A stretch of 64,000 nucleotides of DNA from Porites lobata (GCA_942486035.1 CALNXK010000185.1:206001-270000), one strand, 5' to 3'. Counted from the stretch's first letter, positions 1-11,870 are shown. Translations and numbers: made by a program. Notes: a model not told the origin generated them from the letters alone.

Positions 1-1408
1 ACGTAGAGATGATCTGTCTCTGACCCGAGTTAACAGAAGTAGCGCATTGCGCAAGGAATCTAAAGAGCTCCTGCTTGTTCCGATCTTCACGAAGGAATTC
101 TTTCCAGTTTCTTGGAAGCTTATTATTAGCTGCGACTAGTTGTCGTACTCCTGATCCACGTTTGCTCCGAGTTGTTGCTTTCAAGCTGTTCTCCACGTAT
201 TCGTCCCAGACAATATCAATGCGTTTCACATGTTGAAGCTGAGCGGTGACATAAGGAATAAACTTATTTGAGGCATATTCGGAAAATGTTTTCTCTTTCC
301 CCGTGGGCTTAAGCATGTTTACCAGTGCTGCTCCGTCCATAATAATGACTTCACAATTGGCTGGGGCTGCATTCTTGGGAGTAGTTATAGCTTGAAGACA
401 AGAGGCTAACTCAGACTTTTGTCGAGGGAGGCGCAAATTTCCTTGATCAGATATCGATGGGGGGCATGCTTGATTTTCATGTTTAAAAAATTCATCCAAG
501 TTACCATTTCTGCTCTGGCATGCAATAAACAGTCGTGAAAAAAGAGAACAGTCGCTTTTCATAGAGGAAAGCTGCTGTTGAGCCTTTGAAATTTTCTTCT
601 TGGAAGGAGTTTCAAAGAAGGAGAGCTTGTTTCTACTAATAGGGTCATCGAGAGGCTTCGTCCGCTGTATTAGGCGCTCTGAAATGAACGTGTCACACTG
701 CTTTACGCCAAGATCCTCTATTTGCTGCATTCTTGATACCCCTCCTTCGTCTGCCACCACCTTTGTATCTAACACGATCAGGTCTTTGCCCTCTTCTTCA
801 AAAGGGTTCCCAAGGTCGTCAAGTACATCCACGAGTGACCTGACATCTTTGTGATACGCTGCTTGATAACCCCTCTCAGCTTCATGATGGTTGTTTGTTT
901 CAGGTCTAACTTCAGGTGCCATGCATGCCTCGAACTCGTTGACTAGCCGTGCCATCTCAGGACCGGATAGCATCCACCTGCGAAGTGCGCTGGCATTCTC
1001 TGTCAGACCCACAGCTCCTCCGTCATCCTTGACCATAGCATTGTTCTGCTCGTGGGCCTGATCAATAGCTATACAAGAAAATCTTCGACGGGTTTTTGTG
1101 ACGGTGAACAAACCCTGCTTGAATGCCTCTGCTACTGCTGGTGCCTTACTGTCGAGTTCCCGCATATCGCGTACATGTATAGGGAGCCAACGGGCATAGT
1201 TGGTATGGTTTAAAGCAAAGAACCACGGAAGCATCTTGTAAACTGCATCTACGTACATGCCAAAGTCAGCAAGGCGGAGCGACTTTAGAAAAACAAAGAG
1301 AAGAAGCTCCAGTTGAAGGGCTGTATGCCAGTACTGAAACTGGGGTACTTTTACGTCTCTGATGGTTACACCACTCGTCAAAGGAAAGGGCACCATTACC
1401 CATTCCAT
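1..1408 (-). CDS. C-terminal exon (partial) of a multicopy invertebrate gene family
   Basis: An open minus-strand frame runs from about 1408 off the left edge with no stop, more than 460 codons. It begins just after an AG, with MEWVMVPFPLTSG. It contains blocks I recognise as recurring in many predicted cnidarian proteins of unknown function: WHTALQLELLLFVFL, ALNHTNYARWLP, AIDQAHEQNNA, GLTENASALRRWM and SGPEMARLVNE. These follow naturally from the protein encoded at 1859-4114, so this is the downstream exon of the same gene. The role is unknown. Acidic and His residues in the conserved blocks (DQAHEQ here, DQP in the upstream exon) would suit a nuclease or transposase-like core, but that is inference. 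The join to the upstream exon is unclear: the best donor at 1863/1862 is in a different phase, so a tiny exon may be missed or the copy may be damaged. Confidence 0.7.
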   Translation of the reverse strand, partial: MEWVMVPFPLTSGVTIRDVKVPQFQYWHTALQLELLLFVFLKSLRLADFGMYVDAVYKMLPWFFALNHTNYARWLPIHVRDMRELDSKAPAVAEAFKQGLFTVTKTRRRFSCIAIDQAHEQNNAMVKDDGGAVGLTENASALRRWMLSGPEMARLVNEFEACMAPEVRPETNNHHEAERGYQAAYHKDVRSLVDVLDDLGNPFEEEGKDLIVLDTKVVADEGGVSRMQQIEDLGVKQCDTFISERLIQRTKPLDDPISRNKLSFFETPSKKKISKAQQQLSSMKSDCSLFSRLFIACQSRNGNLDEFFKHENQACPPSISDQGNLRLPRQKSELASCLQAITTPKNAAPANCEVIIMDGAALVNMLKPTGKEKTFSEYASNKFIPYVTAQLQHVKRIDIVWDEYVENSLKATTRSKRGSGVRQLVAANNKLPRNWKEFLREDRNKQELFRFLAQCATSVNSGQRQIIST

Positions 1409-1858
1409 CTACGTACCTATCACAAGTGAAACATTTTACTAATAAGTTTTACGATGTAACAATCCATTGATAACATAATTATCCTTATTTTAAAGCCTTA
1501 AACGGCAATACAGGGATAAAAAAATCCACCCCTTTTTATTTCCATCAGCCATGCATGTAAGAAATTTTATACAGAGCCGCAAGGGGTTTGCTTATCGCGC
1601 TCATATCAAAACTCGATATTAACTAATATATCTGTTGGCTGTTTTCGGTGCTTCTTTTGTAGAGTCTCGAGGACAGAATGCAGTTGTTCCACGCTCTACC
1701 TTTAGCCAGCTGGATTACGTCCCCGAAAGTTAAGATCCTTAACCTTGTTGAGATTTGAGTGAAGTGTTTGTAAAGCTAGTTAAAGCAGCAATGTGCAGCT
1801 CAGCTATAACTAAAAACATTAAGATTTTCCCACCAGTTTTACCATTGAAATGATATAT

Positions 1859-4114
1859 TTACCTCTGATACGCTCTCTTTAGAAGAATAAATAAGGAGCA
1901 TGCTGTCACCTGATGAGCCCTTCGAGTGCGCGTTACATTTGTGGCCTTGAGAAACGAATTAGCAGTTCCTGGCGTAGCAACGTTTGCATCTGAAAGGACC
2001 ACTGTCCACCCACTTCCCTCAAGCCAATCTCCTAGCACCTTCAGAAACGCCATCTCGATGTGGAGTCCACCGAATACTACAACGAATTTATCCTCGCCGT
2101 AATGACTAGCCCATCTCCACTGGATTTCTTTCGCTACAGCATATAATGGCTGATCTACGGCAATGACTGGGACTTGACCAGGATTCAGATGATCTACGGA
2201 CAGTTTTATCACGTTCATGGCATGTCTTATCATTGCAACCGATTTTGCCTGATCAGGAAAAAGTGGCAACAGAGCAGAAACAGCAACCGACGAAGGAGGC
2301 ACACAGTACGGTTGGTGAGAGTGAAATGCAGCCCAAGAGACTTGAGTTTTCTCTTCCAAACTTTCTTGGTTAACCACAATAGTGCTAGCCTTCTCTAACC
2401 ACGTGGATTCATCTTCAAAGCCGCGATTAAATGAGCTTTCATCCGACTTCATCTCTGATACGTTGGCTGGAGGCTGGGCTTTACTTGTAGTTTCTTGTAC
2501 CGGAATGACTTCTGTGTATGACGCTGGCAGTTCTTTTATCGATTTCTCGCTATCAGCATTTGTTGCGATATTTATCGGTGCTTGTTCAGTACCAGGCGTA
2601 ACTGCCGATGGATGCTGGAACAAAGAAATGCCTGTGCCGTGGAAGGAGTCTTTTGATGTTGTTGAGCTCGGATTATGATCAATATTGTCCACGGCAGCTG
2701 TTGTAAAGAGACCCAGACGAAGATTAGACGGACACACTGCACCTTCTTGCCAGTAGCGGCGACACACTTCATTTCCAAGATCCGTGGAGATGCTCAATAC
2801 CCTGTCATATGAAATAGAGATTCCAAGTTTATGTAAGATTTCTACGAGGTCACGGCAGCGTGTCTTGGCATGTACAGATACTCCAACATAGATTGGAACT
2901 GGAGACTCTCGAGATTTATTTCGCCTTTCCTTCTTAACATCTCCTTCACGGCGACGGAGATAAGTATTGTACTGTACTAGCTGTGCGATGGTAAGAGCAG
3001 CCTGCCCTTTTGAAAAACTACCCTCTTCAGCGTTGATATTTGGACCATACAGGATCATGTTAACAAAGGATAACAAGGATGCTGGGATAGAACGCAGTTG
3101 ACAGTCTCGTTCGAAGGACCCATTAAATGAATACTTATTTGTAAGTATGTCTTTACGGACAATCGCAGCTGCCTTCGCAAGGTGTATGGCCTCATCATCA
3201 GAATCTTCTTTATGGACCTTGTGAAGTGCATTCCCAACGTCCTCTCCAAATGCCAAATATACATCGCGTCCCTTATTGTAAGGTTGGAGATCAGGAACCT
3301 GAGCAATTATACGTTCTTTAAGGCGTGAACTGTTTGGTCTTGCGGTGTTCTCCATCCCTAGCTGCTGCAGGCGATTGGTATACATCTTCGCTAGGTCTGC
3401 TAGCTTAAATGTAGGTAGCTCTCCCCCGCTATTCGTGCGCGACTCCTCTATAAACGTCACGAGATCCGCCAAGGCAATACCTTCTAGACGATGTGGCTTT
3501 TCATCTCCTCGCACGGAATCTCTTTTTGCATATTCTGTACTCCTGTACAGCATAGATAGACAAGAGGCGTGGTAGCTCGCCTCAAGAGCGATCAAATCCT
3601 CGCCACCAAGCTTAGCTAACAACTTTTCGTCATTCAGTATATTTGCGCATTCCCGAACTCTAGCATCGAGACTAAGGGTCGAAACCCTATGAAGTGGTTG
3701 TTTATCAGATTCGCATAAAAAACAAGATGGACTAGTGTCCTTTGTGTATGCCAATGCATTTGAGCGAGTAAACTTTCCGCCAGCTGGCGGCTCGTCTGGG
3801 GCTTCAGATTTTCTTTTTTGGGCTCGTTTCAGTTTTGTCGAGTTAAAAAGAGCATAGCAACTTTTGTGATAGCGGGCCCTATGTTTGAAGAATGCAGCCG
3901 CAATGCCGTCGCCTTCATCTAGTCGCGATAAATTTACGTCCTTGGGCATGTAACCCAGATCAGCAAACTGTTTCAAATTGTCTGCAAGTGTTTTATAGCC
4001 TGCACCTTTATCTGGTCGCCTTGAGTCCGCGGGGCACTGAAGTCCTTCCTTGTTTGATTCTTGGCAAATAACGCAGAGCTCCCAATCGGTCACATTACGA
4101 TTGCAGTCATCCAT
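1859..4114 (-). CDS. N-terminal exon of the same multicopy Cys-rich family protein
   Basis: A 751-codon open frame starting at MDDCNRNVTDWELC. The N-terminus has two Cys-rich modules (CVICQES...LQCP, then RARYHKSCYALF; again PSCFLCESD ... ASYHASCLSML), probably zinc-binding. A long middle follows, then near the end AVDQPLYAVAKEIQW, VVFGGLHIEMAFL and the block NVTRTRRAHQVTA. The order matches a widespread uncharacterised family of cnidarian and other invertebrate genomes present in many copies, which suggests a mobile or formerly mobile gene. The frame ends at a TAA that overlaps a good donor (CAGAG|GTAAAT at 1863/1862), so the stop is probably intronic and translation continues in the exon ending at 1408. 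Another in-phase donor is CAT CAG|GTGACA near 1908. Residues 490-620 are low complexity and Ser/Thr/Glu-rich. No target duplication or terminal repeat was found around the locus. Confidence 0.7.
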   Translation of the reverse strand: MDDCNRNVTDWELCVICQESNKEGLQCPADSRRPDKGAGYKTLADNLKQFADLGYMPKDVNLSRLDEGDGIAAAFFKHRARYHKSCYALFNSTKLKRAQKRKSEAPDEPPAGGKFTRSNALAYTKDTSPSCFLCESDKQPLHRVSTLSLDARVRECANILNDEKLLAKLGGEDLIALEASYHASCLSMLYRSTEYAKRDSVRGDEKPHRLEGIALADLVTFIEESRTNSGGELPTFKLADLAKMYTNRLQQLGMENTARPNSSRLKERIIAQVPDLQPYNKGRDVYLAFGEDVGNALHKVHKEDSDDEAIHLAKAAAIVRKDILTNKYSFNGSFERDCQLRSIPASLLSFVNMILYGPNINAEEGSFSKGQAALTIAQLVQYNTYLRRREGDVKKERRNKSRESPVPIYVGVSVHAKTRCRDLVEILHKLGISISYDRVLSISTDLGNEVCRRYWQEGAVCPSNLRLGLFTTAAVDNIDHNPSSTTSKDSFHGTGISLFQHPSAVTPGTEQAPINIATNADSEKSIKELPASYTEVIPVQETTSKAQPPANVSEMKSDESSFNRGFEDESTWLEKASTIVVNQESLEEKTQVSWAAFHSHQPYCVPPSSVAVSALLPLFPDQAKSVAMIRHAMNVIKLSVDHLNPGQVPVIAVDQPLYAVAKEIQWRWASHYGEDKFVVVFGGLHIEMAFLKVLGDWLEGSGWTVVLSDANVATPGTANSFLKATNVTRTRRAHQVTACSLFILLKRAYQR

Positions 4115-5355
4115 GAGGCTGTTTGAAACAAAATAAAGTTATTTAAATTAGATAAAACTAATCGTTTCGCCACTTTAAAAGTACTTGTATCTAAAAGAGT
4201 TAAAAGTTCATCTGTAGTAAGTCTGATTTAACATTCCTTACAAATCTGGAACTTTAATGCTAAAGTCCCTGGTTTGGTGGTGTATTCGTTATGAAAAAAA
4301 GGTAACACGTATCCAATTCTGAATTGAATATTTTTGGATTACGGTAACTGATGCGCTAAACATACGTTAAATACATAAGAACTGTGATATGGGGACGCAT
4401 GAATACGGAAAACGTACTCCAGTGTAAACGTACTCTAATTGTTCTCAATACTTACAGTTGATAAGGGCTTCTATTCCATGACTCCGTGCAACAGAGAACG
4501 CTCAAGTTGTTCAGCAAGAATCCTCTAGCTTCAGTTTAACCTTTCCTCTGTTGTCTTTGGAACATAAATTTATCATCTAATTGCCACTTCCCCACTCCTG
4601 GAATGAAGCATCGATCTAGCTGTTCTTGATGCCTGATACTTACAGCTCACCTAGAGGAGCTAGGTCGGCGTTTACTTCACTTTTCGTTTGTTTTTTCCGA
4701 ACTTTGATAAAGGTAACTTATTTTGTACAATTGTCAAATTATCAGATGTTACGGCAAAAGCGATTTATTCGAATTAGTACAAGCACAACGAGATATCCAC
4801 TTAGATGAAACAAAATGGCGGAGCTGATATGCAAATTAGTTTCGACGCAAAGCATTGTGGTTACTATTAGGAATCGTGGCAAAGGAAATATGGTAAATGG
4901 GATTCAGGATGGTATTCACTTTTTATATATCTATTCCTTCATTGTTTTCAAAAAATATGAATTGTGATATTATTACATTCTGTATAAAGAATTGCTTTTT
5001 AAACTTTCAGTTTATATTGCTTTTACTCCTGTTTTTCCCCTTAAAAACAATATTTATACACATTTGAATATTTTATACAAATAAAAACATCGGGAAAAAC
5101 ACAGTTTAAACTATTTCATCATCATTTTTGTCTAAATATCCGCTTTTTCATGTACTTCCGGTTAGGTGCTTCACTACTTCCGTTCAAAATGGCGGCCATA
5201 TAAGAAATCGGTCCAAAAAACCGGTTTAACAGGAAAAATTACGATGGCACCATATCACATATTAATCCCCATGTTTTTTCCTATATTTCCTGAAAATTTG
5301 GTGCTTTTAACAGAAAGTGAACAATTCGGCCCCAAATCTGCACATATCTGCCCCA
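4115..5355. other. Intergenic, no gene seen
   Basis: AT-rich sequence upstream of the Cys-rich gene. Two short CG-richer spots carry AAAATGGCGG-type motifs (about 4810 and 5190) resembling YY1/initiator elements seen near animal start sites, but no supported coding sequence follows. Confidence 0.5.
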
Positions 5356-6980
5356 CTATAGGGAGTAAGCAGTAGATCTTAACTTGATCAGTTGTTTTAA
5401 ATAGCACGGATATTTACCAAAATGGAGACATTTGAATATACAAATCATCATATTTTGTATCCTCCTGTTGGCTAAACCACACACACCAGCCTTGTCTAGA
5501 AGAGCATCATAGTTGGAATCCCAGTCCTTTAAAACAAATCTTAAAATACGTCTATTTAAGGTGTCCAGTTTGACAGAATCTTCTGAATTACAAAAGTGCC
5601 ATATCATTGAACAGTAGTGAAAATGGGGTAAGATAAACGCTTTGTAAAGGCGAAGCATAATTTCAAATGAGATAAGTTTGCCAAATCTTTTGAAGACACT
5701 GAACTGATTATTTATTTTTTTGCATACAGAAGATATGTGATCCTTGAAATTAAGTTCATTGTCTAGAGATATTCCAAAAAGATCCAGGCATCTTGTGGCT
5801 AAAAAGGAGAAAGGGTAATCGGTTTTTCCAAGAACCATCCCTTGATGTTTAGCAGGGTTTGCTTTCATCCCATTGTCTTCGAACCATTTATTTGCTATTT
5901 GTACATGATGATTGATCCGCCGTTCCAAGGCCACTGGGTCTACATCAGATGAGTGCAGTTGGCAGTCATCGGCATAAGTGTTTAATTTTACAGACTTAAT
6001 GTGAAAGATGAGGTCGTTGAGGAACATGTTGAAAAACATGGGCCCCAGGACGCTGCCTTGAGGCACGCCCCGCTTCACACTCATCCAATCCGAATAAGTA
6101 TCACCAATTTTCACTCGCTGCCTTCTATCCGTCAAGTAGCCACCGATAAGGGCGCAGCTGGATTCGTGCAAGCCATACGCTTTCAGTTTTGCTAATAGCA
6201 AAGCATGAGGTATGGTGTCGAAAGCCTTTGACAAATCCATTGATATAACCGCCACGATCTCTTTATTGTCTAGACTGCGCCTCCAGTCCTCAGTCAGCCT
6301 AAGTAAAGATGTCTCACAGCTATGGTGCCTCCTGTAGGCAGATATGTATTCAGACAATATGTTTTGGTAAAAGTCGCCCATTTGAGCTGAAAGTAGCCTC
6401 TCAAAAACGTTATTGAGCGCAGGTAATACGGTCACTGGTCGATAATTGCTTTTGTTTAGTTCATCGTCCTTGTTAAATAAAGGAGTAACTTGACCTAATT
6501 TCAAGCGCGACGGATACTGTCCTGTCCTAATCGAGTGATTCATTATTGCAGCTATAGGACCAGCAATCGCGTTGGCAGACTCTTTTACCAGTCGCAGTGG
6601 TATTCCGTCATAACCACAGGATTTACGGGAGTTGATTTTGAGTAACAAAGCTTCCACTTGGGTTTCATTAGTAAATTGAAAAGCAAAATTGTTTCTCGCA
6701 GCGATCTGCTCATTGTTATTAAAAATCGCCTGAATGCTAGGATGTGCATCAAAGCCTTTTCCATAAATCTGTTCAGTAATCTCTGGCACGCCGTCCGCGA
6801 TGTTCACGAAATAACTATTAAAAAGCTCCGCTATTTGTTTCTTGTCTGTTATTACGACATCGTGTTCTTTTAGTATTATGTCATTAGCTTGCGTACTTTT
6901 CCTTGAATGCAAAAATGGGCGGTATGTGTCCCAAAACTCCCTTGGAAGGAGGCGAAGCGCGCGTGGGACAGAGCCCCATA
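5356..6980 (-). mobile_element. Non-LTR retrotransposon fragment (reverse transcriptase, Jockey/CR1 superfamily-like)
   Basis: One open frame of about 540 codons encodes the linker (FWDTYRPFLHSR, IAELFNSYF) and a full reverse transcriptase: KSCGYDGIP, YRPVTVLPALNNVFERLL, SMDLSKAFDTIPH, RGVPQGSVLGPMFF and the catalytic box TYADDCQ, then the thumb region (GISLDNELNFKDHI, AFILPHFHYCSMIWHFC). The endonuclease is missing upstream, the usual 5' truncation of a LINE. The C-terminus stops at LIKLRSTAYSL, where relatives continue toward a LWNSLP-type motif, so the 3' end is also lost. That is unusual and suggests a later deletion. The first 15 codons of the open frame, reading into 6993-7020, belong to the adjacent repeat unit, not to the LINE. 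The absence of frameshifts suggests a fairly young insertion. Confidence 0.9.
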
Positions 6981-6992
6981 CCCATGGAATAT

Positions 6993-9204
6993 GGTCAACC
7001 TCTTTTCGTTTGGTTGTCACGTGATTGACCGAGCGTACGTACGTACGCGTCTACAGATTGTATGGGTGGGGTAGGGGAGACTATCAAAAGGAAGGGAGGG
7101 GTGTCTCAGGCGTGTCTTGGCAAGCCCACATCTTTAATATAGGACATTAACAATATGGTCAATTGACAGCTGTCCAAACAGGATAGCCACTGACCAGTAT
7201 CCCATGACCATATCGCGGGCTCATGTGTCAACTCATCGAGGTGACGTGATATATTTCGAAGCTGTCCGCTGACCAGTTAACTGTTTTACTAGATCGCGAA
7301 CAACGTTCAATCTCATACTTTTACTAGTTTGGGAGCACAGGAAAACTGATAATGCACACATATTGGACATCAATGTTTTGATCAATTGACAGCTGTCAAA
7401 ACAGAGTACCCGCTGACCAGTATCACTTGACCGTATCGCGGGCTCAGGTGTCGACCCGTCGAGGTCAAGTATTTTTTGAAGTTATCCGCTGACAAGTAAA
7501 CTAGTTTTCAAGTGATCGCAGGCTCAAGTTCAATTTTTTTTTCTTAATTCATATGAAATATGTTGTGTTTATGTGCTGCACAATTAAAATTTTGATTGCA
7601 AACTGACCTCGGACGTGAAAATTCAGCCAGCTGTTACAGGCAGGGAAGACAGTTGCTTTTGTTTTTTCTCACAATGGTCACGCGTTGGTCACGCTCTACG
7701 TCCAATTTTTATGCTCTGATTGGTCAAAATTTGACATGTGAGTTCATGCGCAAAATTTATGCAGCATCTTGAATCTTGTTTACTTTAACAGCTGAAGCTG
7801 AAAGAGTTTTGTGTCAACTTGTGATGTTTTTAACTGTCTTTTTCCACCGGATGTACAAAATGAAATTCAGCTGCTATCAGGAGTCTTCTGTTACTCATGG
7901 CTAGTTTGTTTATTGGGTTTTTGGTTGAGAAAACGTCGCTTGTCAAAGTCGGAAATCCGATTTCGGATGGCCTCGTATTCGTTTTCACCTTGCTTGATGC
8001 GTAAGAGGATTGCAAAGTCTGAAGCGATACTGGCTTTACCTGATAACTTTCAGGAGCTGCATCTCGAATGGTAAGCCAGAGAAATTATTGTATTTCATGT
8101 TTGTTTTTTGTATCTAATTTAATGAAGTGGAGCGTAGTTTATGCGGGAATTTAGTTTATGCGCGTTTGTAAGTTTTGAGACAACGATCTCACCGAGTATC
8201 TGGTTTGATATAATCTTACAGAACTTTAAAAAGCCTTTAGACAGTTTCTCACCGCAAATAGAAAGAAAATGTTCCAAAGAATCTTCAGTTATAATTCTAG
8301 CCGGAAAAGAAAGCTTTGAGCGATTTTCTTGCCTCGAGTTCGTCTTTGAAAAAACAAACACCGGGAAGCTGGCTTAAAACATAAACTTCAGCAAACTTAA
8401 GCTTGAAGCTTGAAGACTCAGGATATTTAGGGACACTTTAATACTTGTCTTCCTGAATGAAAATTGTTGTCTCTGTTTATGTTTCACCGAATTATATTTC
8501 TTTTATTGATTGTTGGTAGTCTCTCTTGCAATTTTAATCGCTATGCCGATTGTTTTCAGTCGTTCAGTGAACATCGCTTGCAGGAGTTCTCAAAATGCCG
8601 CGCGTTAAACCATCAAATAAAAATAAACATGATAAATTCTTTATTATCTTGGAGCGTAACTCTGTTAATGTTCATTCAAACACTCGCTACAGCTCGCACT
8701 ACAAAAGTGAGAACCGGATGGCCGTATAGGTGATTTTGGAAAATTTTTTTAACAGTTTATGAATATTGAATGAGAGCAATTTGTATTGTGAAATACTGCT
8801 TTCTGTCCATGGTATAAAAGGGTTGGTTTACACGCACCCAGATTTGTTGGCAAGATTTTGCAAAGTAAACTTGTCGAACGCCAAAACGTTGGCCTGATTT
8901 TTTTTCTAAGCCTAATTGATCTACGGTGATCAATAGCCATTACGGCTCTTAAATGTGATAAAAGATGATTACCAGTTTTTGAGTGTACATATGAGGCTAT
9001 CAACTGGATGTAAGATTTGGTTCACTCTTGGGCTGTTTGCAAATTATTTTTCTCTAAAATCAGGTAGCCTTTCCCTCAAAAGTCACATAAATGTGCTCTA
9101 AAGTTAACTGAATTGTGGAATTCGAATACAAGTTTATTGTTTAATTTAAATTATAAATTTACTAATGGGAGCCTCGCTTTTAGCCCTGGCTAAATCTATA
9201 TATT
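6993..9204 (+). repeat. 2.2 kb element, copy 1 of a head-to-tail pair
   Basis: Starts GGTCAACCTCTTTT and ends in a short hairpin (TTAGCC-CT-GGCTAA) followed by ATCTATATATT. The next base starts copy 2, so the pair is an exact tail-to-head junction. Inside, a ~190-bp block is repeated (about 7140-7330 and 7363-7530, with CAATTGACAGCTGTC and ATCGCGGGCTCA). Short reading frames inside are not conserved: copy 2 has a 13-bp deletion near 10107 that breaks the longest one (7811-8074). No Rep or helicase gene is present, so this is a non-autonomous element. The 3' hairpin and tandem head-to-tail copies recall rolling-circle elements (Helitron/Helentron type), but no CTRR end is seen, so the class is unproven. 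Confidence 0.75.
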
Positions 9205-11451
9205 GGTCAACCTCTTTTCCTTTGGTTGTCACGTGATTGATCGAGCGTACGTACGCGTCTACGGATTGTACGGGTAGGGTAGGGGAGACTATCAAAAGGA
9301 AGGGAGGGGTGTCTCAGGCGTGTCTTGCCAAGTCCACATCTTTTACGTTGGACATTCACAATATGGTCAATTGACGGCTGTCAAAACAGGATAGCCACTG
9401 ACCAGTATCTCATGACCATATCGCGGGCTCATGTGTCAACTCATTGAGGTGACGTGATTTATTTGGAAGCTGTCCGCTGACCAGTTAATTATTTTACTAG
9501 ATCGCGATCAATGTTCAGTCTCATACTTTCTAGCTAGTTTGGGATCGGAGCACAGGAAAACTGATACACGTCAATGTTGTGATCCATTGACAGCTGTCAA
9601 AACAAGGTATCCGCTGACCAGTATCACTTGACTGTATCGCGGGCTCAGGTGTCGACCCATCGTGGTCAAGTGTTTTTTTGACGTTATACGCTGACAAGGT
9701 ACTGGTTTTCAAATGATCGCAGGCTCAAGTTTAATTTTTTTTAAATTCATATGAAATATGTTGTGTTTATGTACCGCACTGACCTCGGACGCGAAAATTC
9801 AGTCAGCTGCTACAGGCAGGGAAGACAGTTGCTTTTGACTTTTCTCGCCATGCTCACGCGTTGGTCACGCTCTACGTCCAATTTTTATGCTCTGATTGGT
9901 CAAAATTTGACAGGTGAGTCCATGCGGAAAATTTATGCAGCATCTTGAATCTTGTTTACTTTGACAGCTGAAGCTGACAGAGTTTTGTGTCAACTTGTGA
10001 TGTTTTTAACTTTCTTTTTCCACTGGATGTACAAAATGAAATTCAGCTGCTATCAGGAGTCTTCTGTTATTCATGGCTAGTTTGTTTATTGGGTTTTTGG
10101 TTGAGTCAAAGTCGGAAATCCGATTTCGGATGGCATCGTTTTCGTTTACATCTTGCTTAATGCGTAAGAGGGTTGCAAAGTCTGAAGCGATACTGGCCTT
10201 ACTTGATACCTTTCAGGAGCTGCATCTCGAGTGGTCAGCCTAAGTAATTATTGTATTTGATGTTTGTTTTTTATTCCTAATTTAATGAAGTCGAGCGTAG
10301 TTTATGCGGCTAGTTTGTTTACGCACGTTTGTAAGATTTGAGACAATGATATGACCGAGTATCAGGTTTGTTATAAGCTTACAGATCTTTAAAAAGCCTT
10401 TAGACATTTTCTCACCGCAAATAGAAAGAAAACGTTTCAAAGAATATTTAGTTATAATTCTGGCTGTAAAAGAAAGGTTTGAGCGATTTTCTTGCCTCGA
10501 ATACCTCTTTGAAAAAAGCAAACGGCGGGAAGCCGGCTTAAAACATAAACTTCAGCTTTAAGCTCCAAGACTCAGGATTTTTAGAGACACTTTAATACTT
10601 GTCTTCCTGAATGAAAATTGTCGTCTCTGTATATGTTTCACCGAATTATATTTCTTTTATTGATTGTTAGTACTCTCTCTTGTAATTTTAATCGTTGTGC
10701 CGATTGTTTTCAGTCGTTCAGTAAACAACGCTTCCCGGTGTACTCAAAATGTCGCGCGTTAAACCGTTTTAAAATAAAAAATAAACATAATAAATTCTTT
10801 ATTATGTTGGAGCGTAACTCTGTTAATGTTCATTCAAACACTCGCCACTGCTAGCACTGTAAAAGTCAGAAACAGCTGGCCGTGTGGATGATTTTAAAAA
10901 TTTTTTCAACGGTTTACGGCTAAAGCCCACACGCGTGCTTCGATCGTCCTGAATAGCAATTTGTATCGCAATATTGTGAAATACGGCATTCTGTTGTCCG
11001 AGGTCTGTATGATAAAAACAGTGCCTCATAGTAGTATTTCACCTCAGATGTGACGTATAAATGTTATAAAAGGTTGGTTTACACTCACCCAGATTTGTTG
11101 GCAAGATTTTGTAAAATAAACTTGTCGAACCCAAAAAATTCGGCCGGAAATTTTTTTCCAAGCCTAATTAATCTACGGTGATCAAGAGCCATTATGGCTC
11201 TTAATAAATGTGATCAAAGATGATTGCCAGTTTTTGGGTGTACTTATGAGGCTATCAACTCGATGTGAGATTTGGTTCACTCTTGGCTGTTTGCAAATTA
11301 TTTTTTGTAATATCACTTAGCCTTTCCCTGAAAAGTCACACGAATGTGCTCTAAAGTTAACTGAATTGTGGAATGCAAGTTTATTGTTTGATTTAAATTA
11401 TAAATTTATTAATGGGAGCCTCGCTTTTAGCCCTGGCTAAATCTATATATT
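9205..11451 (+). repeat. 2.2 kb element, copy 2 of a head-to-tail pair
   Basis: Aligns by eye with copy 1 along its whole length: the same start, the same internal ~190-bp duplication (about 9355-9700), the same GATCAATAGCC/GATCAAGAGCC region and the same hairpin end at 11428-11451. It differs by many substitutions and small indels, including a ~100-bp extra stretch around 10920-11040. The two copies are therefore not an assembly echo and have diverged since the duplication. Confidence 0.75.
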
Positions 11452-11755
11452 AGGTTGTGCAAATTCAGTTCTTTTTCCAGTTTGTCAGTTTTCTCAAAAT
11501 CGACTGGGTGAGGGGAAGAGTCCTTCTCCTGTCTCATTCTCGGTTTTCAACCTCGCTCCAGACCTTTCGTTTTACTGCTCGCGCGTTCTTGACCTTCGCG
11601 AAAATACGGGTGTTTAGTGTAGTTAAGTTTACTATACTGCTGGGAACTGTTAGCGGACAACCTGGCTTAACCTTAGGCATCTGTATGAGATCATTGGTGT
11701 AATACTTGTTCAATAATTGTCAAGAGTGATCGGAGAACTTAGTCTTCTTTTTTCC
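11452..11755. other. Intergenic, nothing recognised
   Basis: No gene or repeat structure could be supported between the end of the second 2.2 kb unit and the GGAACGGA minisatellite. Confidence 0.4.
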
Positions 11756-11772
11756 ACAATGAACAGAATAAA

Positions 11773-11870
11773 ACAGGGAACGGAGCGGGGTACGGAGCTC
11801 GGAACGGAACGTAGGACGGAGTGGGAAACGGAGCGGGGAACGGAGCTGGGAACGGAGGGAGAGGCGGGGG
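11773..11870 (+). repeat. GGAACGGAGCG minisatellite
   Basis: About eight imperfect copies of a 10-12 bp unit (GGAACGGAGCGG, GGAACGGAGCTG and similar). The same motif, as GGGGAACGGGGAGC, is in both arms of the foldback element at 48.6-51.9 kb. Confidence 0.8.

Noticed and set aside
1859..1870. Joining the Cys-rich gene with the donor at 1863/1862 to the exon at 1408
   Set aside because: The donor is phase 2 and the downstream frame needs phase 0; the simple join hits a stop, so no firm splice is claimed.
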